6,859 bases of DNA, taken from assembly GCA_021815525.1 (NCBI GenBank), contig JAKAGN010000147.1, positions 1-6,859 of the forward strand. The letters are read 5' to 3'. Below, piece after piece: positions 1-5,531 of the stretch. The first letter of the stretch is position 1. Each line of letters begins with the position of its first letter. The position numbers were made by a program, and so were the translations under genes. This stretch comes from Deltaproteobacteria bacterium. Its GTDB lineage: Bacteria > Desulfobacterota > Desulfobacteria > Desulfobacterales > Desulfatibacillaceae. The notes under the pieces were generated by a model. The model did no database searches and was not told where the DNA came from. It saw only the letters and a list, made by a program, of their open reading frames with translations.

Positions 1-1
1 G

Positions 2-592
2 CGAATCCCCCCCCCGGTGGAGCACGAGTACATCTACGGCGGCCCGGGCCGGGACCGCTCCTACCTGGAGTACCTCATGAGCCCGGCCAAGGCCCCGGGG
101 GAGTCCTACACCTACGGCGAGCGCCTCACCCGCGCGCCCATCGCCGGGGAGCTTCTCGAATGGTGGCGGGCGGGGGCGCCCGAGATCGTCAACAAGCGCC
201 CGGTGGACGGCAAGATCGTGTTCGAGGAGGACGGCGAGCTTTTTCTCAACCAGATCGAGTGGGTAATCGCCGCCTACCGCGAAAGCGGGCACCGCAACAA
301 CCAGATGATCCTCCAGGTGGGGCGGCCCCAGGACCTGGCCCTCACGGATCCGCCCTGCCTGCGGCACATCGACACCCGCATTCAGGACGGCGCGCTCCAC
401 TTCTTCGTCTACTTCCGCTCCTGGGACCTGTGGGCGGGGCTTCCGGCCAACCTCGCCGGAATCCAGCACTTAAAGGAGTACATGGCCGCGGCCATTGGGG
501 TGGCCGACGGCGAGCTTATCGTGGAATCCAAGGGCCTGCATCTCTACGGCTACGCCGAGGAGCTGGCCAAGCTGCGCTGCCTGCGGTGCTGA
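2..592 (+). CDS. thyA: Thymidylate synthase, archaeal/methanogen type (5' end outside the window)
   Basis: This enzyme would methylate dUMP to dTMP with a methylene-pterin cofactor, the last step of de novo thymidylate synthesis in the cytoplasm. Residues here are counted from the GTG at 17. The active-site block DPPC (111-114, Cys114 the expected nucleophile) is followed by the family block YFRSWDLWAGLPANL (132-146), which carries the substrate-binding Arg-Ser and Asn. RNNQ is at 93-96. The wording YFRSWDLWAG and KGLHLYGY (172-179) resembles the methanogen/archaeal TS branch more than E. coli ThyA. The frame is open to the left edge through Arg-Ile-Pro-Pro-Pro, so the GTG at 17 is probably internal and the true start lies upstream. 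A run of nine C (7-15) lies in the coding frame. The gene ends with TGA at 590-592, 32 bp before the methyltransferase, which could make the two cotranscribed. A dCMP hydroxymethylase-like relative is a less likely alternative. Confidence 0.85.
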   Translation, partial: RIPPPVEHEYIYGGPGRDRSYLEYLMSPAKAPGESYTYGERLTRAPIAGELLEWWRAGAPEIVNKRPVDGKIVFEEDGELFLNQIEWVIAAYRESGHRNNQMILQVGRPQDLALTDPPCLRHIDTRIQDGALHFFVYFRSWDLWAGLPANLAGIQHLKEYMAAAIGVADGELIVESKGLHLYGYAEELAKLRCLRC

Positions 593-624
593 GGCGTGTT
601 CCGCCATAATATAAGGTAACGCCC

Positions 625-1644
625 ATGCCGAGCCCCCGCCAAAAAGCCGCTTCTTCATTTTCCGACGGCCCGCTGGACCGTATCTTCGCCCCGGCTTCCA
701 CCATAGTGATGGGGGACCGCTACGACCCGCGAAACGATGTGACTCTGCACCCCGGCGACTGCCTGGACCTTTTGGCCGCAATGCCTGACGGCGCGGCGGA
801 CCTCGTGGTGACATCGCCTCCTTACAACATAGGGAAGGTCTACGAGGAGCGGCAGGGCATCGAGCAGTACGCGGCACAGCAGGAAAGGGTGATCGCCCAA
901 TGCGCCCGGATACTGTCCCCGCGCGGAAGCATCTGCTGGCAGGTGGGAAACCATGTGGACGGCGGCGCGATCATTCCCCTCGACATCCTGCTTTACCCCG
1001 TTTTCGTCCGGCTTGGGCTTACCATGCGGAATCGCATAGTCTGGCACTTCGAGCACGGCCTTCACTGCCGTCGCCGCTTTTCCGGCCGCTACGAGACCAT
1101 CATGTGGTTCACCAAGTCGGATGATTATATTTTCGATCTCGATCCGGTGCGCACGCCCCAAAAATATCCGGGCAAGAAATATTTCAAGGGCCCCAAGGCC
1201 GGGAGCTATTCGTGCAATCCGCTGGGGAAAAATCCCGGCGATTTGTGGGTGATCCCCAACGTCAAGCACAACCACGTGGAAAAAACCATCCACCCCTGCC
1301 AGTTTCCCGTGGAGCTCATCGAGCGGCTGGTCTTATCCATGACGGAAAAGGGCTCGCTGGTGGTGGACCCCTTCATGGGGGTGGGCACCACGGCGGTGGC
1401 GGCCGTTCTCCACGGGCGGAAGGCCGCGGGCGCGGAGACGTCGGCCGAATACCGGGAGATAGCGCGGAAAAGAATTGACCTCGCGTCCCGCGGGCTTTTG
1501 AAAACCCGCCCCATGAACCGTCCGGTCTACGAGCCGCCCGAAAAATCGGGCCTCACCGTGAAGCCCCGGGAGATGAAATGCTTGGGGATTAATTCTCATT
1601 CCTTTTCATGCCCGGCAAAATTCAAAAAATCGCCGCGGGGCTGA
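625..1644 (+). CDS. Site-specific DNA methyltransferase, beta class (N4-cytosine or N6-adenine), apparently solitary
   Basis: Predicted to transfer a methyl group from S-adenosylmethionine to the exocyclic amine of C or A in a short DNA target. Of 339 residues, the catalytic motif IV TSPPYN is at 63-68 and the SAM-binding block VVDPFMGVGTT at 246-256, just after THPCQFP-like residues (TIHPCQFP, 221-228). The order catalytic motif, target-recognition region (about 110-215), SAM motif is that of beta-class enzymes. The central stretch HFEHGLHCRRRFSGRYE (141-157) is also typical of the family. The ATG at 625 is preferred because AAGG (613-616) precedes it by 8 bases; an ATG at 709 is in frame but lacks a clear ribosome site. 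Residues after about 305 look like a nonconserved tail and overlap the next gene by 37 bases. No endonuclease gene adjoins it, so it may be an orphan epigenetic methylase, or its partner may lie elsewhere. The target sequence cannot be read from the sequence. Confidence 0.9.
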   Translation: MPSPRQKAASSFSDGPLDRIFAPASTIVMGDRYDPRNDVTLHPGDCLDLLAAMPDGAADLVVTSPPYNIGKVYEERQGIEQYAAQQERVIAQCARILSPRGSICWQVGNHVDGGAIIPLDILLYPVFVRLGLTMRNRIVWHFEHGLHCRRRFSGRYETIMWFTKSDDYIFDLDPVRTPQKYPGKKYFKGPKAGSYSCNPLGKNPGDLWVIPNVKHNHVEKTIHPCQFPVELIERLVLSMTEKGSLVVDPFMGVGTTAVAAVLHGRKAAGAETSAEYREIARKRIDLASRGLLKTRPMNRPVYEPPEKSGLTVKPREMKCLGINSHSFSCPAKFKKSPRG

Positions 1645-2579
1645 TCTCCTGCCTCCTACTGGCCCTTTTGGCCTTCCTGTCCTTTTCACGGGCAAGGACC
1701 TTCTCCGACCCTGAAACCCTCTGGCGCGACACCCTCGAAAAAAATCCATCCGCCTGGATGGCCCACGGCAACCTCGCAAGGCTTTTGGCCGAAAGGGGCC
1801 GCCACGCCGAGGCGCTCACCCACTACCGCGCGGTGGTGGGTGAGCGGCCCCTGATGGCGGACGGCCACTTCAACCTTGGCGTGGAGCTTTTCGCCACCGG
1901 CCAAGGCGCCGAGGCCGAGGCCGAGTTCCGCCAGGCCCTGAGGATAGATCCCAAGCTCTCCGTGGCCAGCCAGGCCCTGGGCTTTCTCCTTCTCCAGGAG
2001 GGCCGCGACGTGGAGGCCTTGGACGCCTTCAGGCGCGTGACCGCCCAAAACCCCGGCCGGGCCGAGGGCCGCTACGGCGCGGGTCTCGCGCTTCTTGCCA
2101 TGAACCGCCCCCAAGACGCCCGCCGCGAGCTTTCCCTCGCCGCAGGCCTCATGCCCGCCGATGCCCCGGCCGTGGACCGGGCCGAGATATATCTTAACCT
2201 GGGCCTTAGCCTCGAACGCCTGGGAAAGCCCGGCGGCGCGCTTGCCGCCTACGGCCGCGCCGCGGCCGTCGCGCCAGGCTACGGGCGGCCATTCCACCGA
2301 ATGGGCCTGATCCTCGCCCGCTCCGGACGCCTGCCGGAGGCGCGGGAAGCGCTGGAGCGCGCCGTTGCAGCCGATCCGTCCTCCGCCGCGGCCCGCCACG
2401 ATCTCGGCATCGTGCTCTTTCGCCAGGGGCGCGTGGAGGATGCCGCGGATGAGCTTGCGGAGGCCGTTCGGCTCGCGCCGGACTGGGAAGAGGCCCGCCG
2501 CCATCTCGCACTCGTAAGACTTCGGGCGGGGGGGAACCCCAACCCGAAACCGTCCCCCGCTTCAGCCTCCGCCCCCTAA
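1608..2579 (+). CDS. Membrane-anchored TPR-repeat protein resembling the C-terminal part of TMTC-like glycosyltransferase proteins
   Basis: A 323-residue protein with one hydrophobic helix at 8-27, followed by about seven consecutive 34-residue tetratricopeptide repeats (approximately 47-80, 81-114, 115-148, 149-182, 189-222, 223-256, 257-290) and a final half repeat. It ends in a Pro/Ser/Ala-rich tail (309-323). TPR arrays bind protein partners; the N-terminal helix would tether this one to the inner membrane with the repeats probably outside the cytoplasm. The segment SRARTFSDPETLWRD (27-41) leading into the first TPR resembles the junction between the last membrane helix and the TPRs in polytopic TMTC/O-mannosyltransferase-like proteins, so this may be a truncated derivative. 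An in-frame TAA at 1590-1592 forces the start to 1608 or later. The ATG at 1608 has no strong ribosome site and overlaps the methyltransferase gene, so translational coupling is plausible. The partner and exact function are unknown. Confidence 0.8.
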   Translation: MPGKIQKIAAGLISCLLLALLAFLSFSRARTFSDPETLWRDTLEKNPSAWMAHGNLARLLAERGRHAEALTHYRAVVGERPLMADGHFNLGVELFATGQGAEAEAEFRQALRIDPKLSVASQALGFLLLQEGRDVEALDAFRRVTAQNPGRAEGRYGAGLALLAMNRPQDARRELSLAAGLMPADAPAVDRAEIYLNLGLSLERLGKPGGALAAYGRAAAVAPGYGRPFHRMGLILARSGRLPEAREALERAVAADPSSAAARHDLGIVLFRQGRVEDAADELAEAVRLAPDWEEARRHLALVRLRAGGNPNPKPSPASASAP

Positions 2580-2877
2580 AAATCCGTCTTGGTGTGGGTG
2601 GTTTTGGACGGTTCTCCTCCGTCCCTTCTCCGGGTCATCCATTTTTTCCCGCCGCTTGGACGAGTTGGTTATCTTTGATAAAAAATCAATATTCTAAATA
2701 TGTTGTATCAAAAAGGCTTGCGGGGCCAGCTTAGACGAAGTTTCACCTTTTTAATACTAAAGCATGAAAAGCATTTAATCAATTAGACGCCGTGTCATTC
2801 TTTTTTTGTAGTGCCGCATAGATCCAATATCAGCATAAAACCCGACGCACGCATGATTGTTTTAACCCCCCACTTTT
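2580..2877. other. AT-rich intergenic region upstream of the first lipase
   Basis: About 300 bases without a convincing gene, much richer in A/T than the flanking genes. It holds a small hairpin just after the TPR gene (GGACGG 2606-2611 with CCGTCC 2619-2624). The nearest T-run lies some 20 bases on, so it is at best a weak terminator. A cluster of TTGAT/ATCAA half-sites lies at 2675-2689, 2707-2711 and 2778-2782. A doubled AAAGCAT is at 2759-2765 and 2768-2774. From about 2740 onward the sequence is recognisably but imperfectly similar to the region upstream of the second lipase (from about 4113), so it belongs to the duplicated unit. This is the likely site of the lipase promoter and operator. 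Confidence 0.6.
2675..2704 (+). promoter_or_regulatory. Candidate sigma70-like promoter upstream of lipase 1
   Basis: TTGATA (2675-2680) and TATGTT (2699-2704) are separated by 18 bases and match the -35 and -10 consensus at about four positions each. The site overlaps an inverted repeat, TTTGATA (2674-2680) with TATCAAA (2706-2712), which would suit a repressor or activator acting at the promoter. It lies about 260 bp before the lipase start and outside the part clearly shared with the second copy, so a promoter nearer the gene (for example TAATAC at 2752-2757) remains possible. Confidence 0.3.
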
Positions 2878-2960
2878 CCGTAAAGTATGATCAAAACTTG
2901 ATCGAACTCGCCATCAAGTCTCAGACCAAAACCAAACCAAAAACAATCCGGGGGGAAATC
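2878..2960 (+). promoter_or_regulatory. Conserved lipase leader with overlapping inverted repeats and ribosome site, copy 1
   Basis: This stretch precedes the ATG at 2961 and is matched at 82 of 83 bases before the second lipase. It contains GATCAA (2889-2894), a 3-base gap and TTGATC (2898-2903). It also contains ACTTGAT (2896-2902), a 10-base loop and ATCAAGT (2913-2919). The two repeats share the central arm and so are mutually exclusive as RNA stems; they could equally be half-sites for a DNA-binding protein. An A/C-rich unstructured stretch follows. GGGGGGAAATC just before the ATG is the ribosome-binding site. The function is inferred from conservation only. Confidence 0.5.
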
Positions 2961-3860
2961 ATGAAGGCAAAAGCGATCGTCGCGGTCATCCTGGGGCTTC
3001 TTCTTCTTCCGAGCGTGGTTCTGGCCAGCGGATCGTCCACCACCTGCGCCACCAAGTACCCGCTGGTCCTGGCCCACGGCATGGGGGCCTCGGCCGAGAT
3101 ACTGGGGATTGTGGATTACTGGTACGGCATCCCGGACGCCCTGCGGCAGAACGGCGCCACGGTTTACGTGACGAGCGTTAACGGCATGGACTCCACCGCC
3201 AACAAGGCGGCCTCCTTCAAGACCCAGTTCCTCCAGATCCTTGCGGTGACGGGCAAGGCCAAGGCCAACATCATCGGCCACAGCCACGGCACCCTCTACA
3301 CCCGCTACGCCATCTCCAACCTGGGGCTGGCCACTAAGGTCGCCTCCTACACCAGCATCGCGGGGCCGCACCGGGGCAGCGTCATCGCCGACGTGATCCT
3401 GGGGATCGTTCCCAACTCCCTCGAATGGCTGGTGGGTGACACCCTCGACTTCGTGTACGCCTTCATCTTCGGCGACGACAACCCCAATACCCTCCAGAAC
3501 GGCTACGACCTCACCCGCAGCTACATGACGAACGTCTTCAACCCCAACACCCCCAACATGAGCGGCATCTACTACCAGAGCTGGGCCGGCAAGATCAAGA
3601 CCATGGCCGTCGACGCCCGCAACTGGTACTTCGTGGCCACCTGGCCCATCCTCCTGGCCTACGAGGGCGACAACGACGGGCTCGTCTCCGTCAACTCCGC
3701 CAAGTGGGGAACCTTCCGCGGCACCCAGGAAGGCGCCTGGTACAGCGCGGGCGTGGATCACCTGAACCTGGTGAACCAGCTCTTCGGCGTGACCCCCGGC
3801 TTCGACGCCCCCGGCTTCTACGTCTCCATCGTGAAGGAACTCAAGGGCAAGGGCTACTAA
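2961..3860 (+). CDS. Secreted triacylglycerol lipase, Pseudomonas/Burkholderia-like alpha/beta hydrolase, copy 1
   Basis: Predicted to hydrolyse ester bonds of acylglycerols outside the cytoplasm. Of 299 residues, 1-22 form a Sec signal peptide (Lys2/Lys4, hydrophobic core, cleavage likely after LA22). The mature part opens with TKYPLVLAHGMG (31-42), the oxyanion-hole region. The nucleophile elbow GHSHG (106-110, Ser108) is the form found in P. aeruginosa LipA. The other triad residues are probably Asp239 in NDGLV (238-242) and His267 in VDHLNLVNQ (265-273). Asn269 stands where LipA has a calcium-binding Asp, and the only cysteine after the signal is Cys29, so the LipA disulfide cannot form. 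The ATG at 2961 is chosen for its GGGGGGA ribosome site and signal peptide; the frame stays open upstream to a GTG at 2811, but that extension would bury the signal peptide. It is monocistronic between its own leader and terminator. No lipase foldase gene is in view. Confidence 0.92.
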   Translation: MKAKAIVAVILGLLLLPSVVLASGSSTTCATKYPLVLAHGMGASAEILGIVDYWYGIPDALRQNGATVYVTSVNGMDSTANKAASFKTQFLQILAVTGKAKANIIGHSHGTLYTRYAISNLGLATKVASYTSIAGPHRGSVIADVILGIVPNSLEWLVGDTLDFVYAFIFGDDNPNTLQNGYDLTRSYMTNVFNPNTPNMSGIYYQSWAGKIKTMAVDARNWYFVATWPILLAYEGDNDGLVSVNSAKWGTFRGTQEGAWYSAGVDHLNLVNQLFGVTPGFDAPGFYVSIVKELKGKGY

Positions 3861-3902
3861 GATAAGGTAGTAGATCGCCTAATACTGTGACCGGTCAGAA
3901 CG

Positions 3903-3936
3903 GAGGGCGCGGCGTAAGCCGCGCCCTCTTTTTTTT
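3903..3936 (+). terminator. Rho-independent terminator of lipase 1
   Basis: A perfect 11-bp stem, GAGGGCGCGGC (3903-3913) with GCCGCGCCCTC (3918-3928), has a GTAA loop and is followed at once by eight T (3929-3936). It lies 42 bases after the lipase stop codon. The core stem is shared with the hairpin after the second lipase. Confidence 0.95.
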
Positions 3937-4250
3937 GTGCATATCGGCCGGCCGGCTTGCCTTTCGCATGAGGCCCTTTCCTATCTTTCCGCACGCCCCG
4001 TGAAAAGGCCGCGCTTGGGGCGGCCGCCCCTGCCCATTTTTTGCCATGCTTACTGAAAGGTAATGATGACGGGCTGTTGCTGGCTTTGGATGCGCCATGC
4101 TTCAGCCGGGGCGGTTTCATTTAAATAATGCTAAGGCATTAATCTGGTGTCATTCGCTGGGCGGGCCGTCATGCTTTTTCCGCAATTCCGGCATCAGCCA
4201 ATATAGGGACAAAACCCCACGCGGGCCTGATTGCGGCTTCCGCCCTTCCC
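3937..4250. other. Spacer between the two lipase cassettes
   Basis: About 310 bases without a convincing gene. The first part (3937 to about 4112) has no counterpart elsewhere in the window. It includes a perfect 14-base palindrome, GGGGCGGCCGCCCC, at 4017-4030 and a T-run at 4036-4041. From about 4113 the sequence resembles the region starting near 2740 (shared gtttca, taat, gcat, gtgtcattc and ccaatat blocks with several indels), so it is the diverged upstream part of the duplicated unit and probably carries the promoter of lipase 2. Minus-strand open frames here show no recognisable protein. Confidence 0.6.
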
Positions 4251-4333
4251 CCGTAAAGTATGATCAAAACTTGATCGAACTCGCCATCAAGTCTCAGACC
4301 AAAATCAAACCAAAAACAATCCGGGGGGAAATC
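4251..4333 (+). promoter_or_regulatory. Conserved lipase leader with overlapping inverted repeats and ribosome site, copy 2
   Basis: The same element as upstream of copy 1, differing by one C-to-T change at 4310 or nearby in the A/C-rich part. GATCAA (4262-4267) and TTGATC (4271-4276) are preserved, as are ACTTGAT (4269-4275) and ATCAAGT (4286-4292). The GGGGGGAAATC ribosome site precedes the ATG at 4334. Its conservation next to clearly diverged upstream DNA is the main reason to regard it as functional or recently converted. Confidence 0.5.
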
Positions 4334-5233
4334 ATGAAGGCAAAAGCGATCGTCGCGGTCATCCTGGGGCTTCTTCTTCTTCCGGGCGTTGCTCTGGCCG
4401 GCGGATCGTCCAGCACCTGCGCCACCAAGTACCCGGTGGTCCTGGCCCACGGCATGGGGGCCTCGGCCCAGATCCTGGGTATAGTGGATTACTGGTACGG
4501 CATCCCGGACGCCCTGCGGCAGAACGGCGCCACGGTTTACGTGACGAGCGTTAACGGCATGGACTCCACCGCCAACAAGGCGGCCTCCTTCAAGACCCAG
4601 TTCCTGCAGATACTGGCGGTGACGGGCAAGGCCAAGGCCAACATCATCGGCCACAGCCACGGCACCCTCTACACCCGCTACGCCATCTCCAACCTGGGGC
4701 TGGCCGCGAAGGTGGCCTCCTACACCAGCATCGCGGGGCCGCACCGGGGCTCGGCTGTGGCGGACGTGATCCTGGGGATCGTGCCCGACTCCCTCGAATG
4801 GCTGGTGGGCGACACCCTCGACTTCGTGTATGCCTTCATCTTCGGCGACAAGAACCCCAACAGCCTCCAGAACGGCTACGAGCTTACCCGCAGCTACATG
4901 AATAACACCTTCAACCCCAACACCCCCAACATGAGCGGCATCTACTACCAGAGCTGGGCCGGCAAGATCAAGACCATGGCCGTCGACGCCCGCAATTGGT
5001 ACTTCGCGGCCACCTGGCCCCTGCTTCTCGCCTACGAGGGCGCCAACGACGGGCTCGTCTCCGTCAACTCCGCCAAGTGGGGAACCTTCCGCGGCACCCA
5101 GGAAGGCGCCTGGTACAGCGCGGGCGTGGATCATTACAACCTGGTGAATCAGGTCCTGGGAATCACCCCGGGCTTCGACGCCCCCGGCTTCTACGTCTCC
5201 ATCGTGAAGGAGCTCAAGGGCAAGGGTTACTAA
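4334..5233 (+). CDS. Secreted triacylglycerol lipase, Pseudomonas/Burkholderia-like alpha/beta hydrolase, copy 2
   Basis: Paralogue of the preceding lipase: 299 residues, 277 identical. The signal peptide ends in an ideal ALA (20-22). The catalytic set is kept: HGMG (39-42), GHSHG (106-110, Ser108), NDGLV (238-242, Asp239) and VDHYNLVNQ (265-273, His267). The changes are not random in place. D237A and L268Y sit beside the catalytic Asp and His, and N152D, D173K, T190N and V192T lie in the region corresponding to the lid and substrate-binding part of LipA. The product may therefore differ in substrate range or activation (inference). Cys29 is again the only cysteine after the signal. The ATG at 4334 is chosen for the same ribosome site and signal peptide; upstream in-frame codons to 4097 are not accepted as coding. 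The gene has its own terminator region, so it is probably expressed separately from copy 1. Confidence 0.92.
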   Translation: MKAKAIVAVILGLLLLPGVALAGGSSSTCATKYPVVLAHGMGASAQILGIVDYWYGIPDALRQNGATVYVTSVNGMDSTANKAASFKTQFLQILAVTGKAKANIIGHSHGTLYTRYAISNLGLAAKVASYTSIAGPHRGSAVADVILGIVPDSLEWLVGDTLDFVYAFIFGDKNPNSLQNGYELTRSYMNNTFNPNTPNMSGIYYQSWAGKIKTMAVDARNWYFAATWPLLLAYEGANDGLVSVNSAKWGTFRGTQEGAWYSAGVDHYNLVNQVLGITPGFDAPGFYVSIVKELKGKGY

Positions 5234-5245
5234 AAAACGCATGAG

Positions 5246-5265
5246 GCCGCCCAATACCGGGCGGC
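5246..5265 (+). other. Hairpin directly after lipase 2
   Basis: A perfect 7-bp stem, GCCGCCC (5246-5252) with GGGCGGC (5259-5265), and a 6-base loop begin 12 bases after the lipase stop. No T-run follows, so on its own it is not a classic terminator. It may protect the mRNA 3' end or support the larger hairpin 7 bases downstream. Lipase 1 has no equivalent. Confidence 0.6.
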
Positions 5266-5272
5266 TCCCATA

Positions 5273-5313
5273 ACAAAGAGGGCGCGGCGTAGGCCGCGCC
5301 CTCTTTGTGTTTT
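5273..5313 (+). terminator. Terminator of lipase 2
   Basis: A perfect 16-bp stem, ACAAAGAGGGCGCGGC (5273-5288) with its complement at 5293-5308, has a GTAG loop and is followed by GTTTT (5309-5313). The inner 11 bp are identical to the terminator of lipase 1, so this hairpin is part of the duplicated cassette. The T tract is interrupted, so its efficiency may be lower than copy 1. Confidence 0.85.
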
Positions 5314-5531
5314 AAAGGTAACCAGTTAAGGGCTGTTCCGTCCGGGCATGGAAGGGGAGCGCCATTCCGGGGGGGCCCTGTCCATCCCAATTCGCTTGCC
5401 TTGACGGTGTTTACCTGGCGGCTTGCGGGGCGGGTTTTATCGTGCTATGAAAAATTATGTTTCGGGTGCAGGAACCGGGCGGAATTTTCAGGGCTCCGGC
5501 ATGGCCGGGGCCGGAACGGGAGGTTCGCTAA
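5314..5531. other. Intergenic region upstream of the Crp/Fnr-family gene
   Basis: About 220 bases with no recognised gene. It holds a run of seven G (5369-5375), a candidate promoter at 5423-5451, a near-palindromic GC-rich stretch (GCTCCGGC and GCCGGGGC, about 5493-5512), and the ribosome site GGGAGG (5518-5523). A plus-strand frame spans the region but shows no recognisable protein and runs into the regulator gene in another frame. Confidence 0.5.
5423..5451 (+). promoter_or_regulatory. Candidate sigma70-like promoter of the Crp/Fnr-family gene
   Basis: TTGCGG (5423-5428) and TATGAA (5446-5451) are spaced by exactly 17 bases and match the -35 and -10 consensus at three and four positions. 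The site is in the only A/T-rich patch of this intergenic region. Transcription would start near 5458, giving a leader of about 75 bases. The match is modest and no operator is evident. Confidence 0.35.

Larger units (their letters stand above)
2878..3860 (+). repeat. Tandem duplication, copy 1 core (leader plus lipase gene)
   Basis: This 983-base block matches 4251-5233 without any length change, at a constant offset of 1373 bases. The first 83 bases differ at a single position. The coding part has 22 amino-acid differences plus silent changes, with long stretches of perfect identity such as about 3111-3232. Weaker similarity continues upstream to about 2740 and downstream into the terminator hairpin, so the original duplicated unit was about 1.2 kb. 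The mixture of identical and diverged tracts fits an old duplication partly homogenised by gene conversion. Confidence 0.95.
4251..5233 (+). repeat. Tandem duplication, copy 2 core (leader plus lipase gene)
   Basis: Counterpart of 2878-3860 at a constant offset of 1373 bases and with no indels. Nucleotide differences gather in patches (the signal peptide cleavage region, residues around 141-192, and the region around the catalytic histidine), separated by identical tracts. The two copies are in direct orientation and could recombine to delete or amplify one cassette. Confidence 0.95.

Noticed and set aside
655..1293. Minus-strand open frame opposite the methyltransferase gene
   Set aside because: It lies wholly within a gene with clear catalytic motifs and shows no domain of its own.
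2675..2689. FNR box TTGAT-N-ATCAA
   Set aside because: The spacing is 5 rather than the required 4 bases. The Crp-family protein in the window has a CRP-like Arg-Glu recognition pair and no cluster cysteines.
2811..2960. N-terminal extension of lipase 1 from an upstream GTG (and the equivalent before lipase 2 from 4097)
   Set aside because: It would place a clear signal peptide about 50 residues inside the protein. The strong ribosome site is at the inner ATG in both copies. A one-base length difference upstream means the two extensions are not conserved in frame.
4008..4041. Second terminator in the spacer (GC palindrome followed by T-run)
   Set aside because: The perfect palindrome has no loop, and non-pairing bases separate it from the T-run. 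No gene ends immediately before it.
3857..4120. Minus-strand small protein gene in the spacer between the lipases
   Set aside because: It runs through the terminator hairpin, has lysine/proline-rich composition with no recognisable motif, and lacks a convincing ribosome site.
2862..5254. Long minus-strand open frames opposite both lipase genes (299 and 361 codons)
   Set aside because: They are the shadow of high-GC codon use in the lipase genes. Their sequences are Val/Gly/Asp-rich and repetitive with no recognisable domain, and they have no ribosome site.
2740..5313. Composite transposon or insertion sequence explaining the duplication
   Set aside because: No transposase, no terminal inverted repeats and no target-site duplication are visible at the unit borders.
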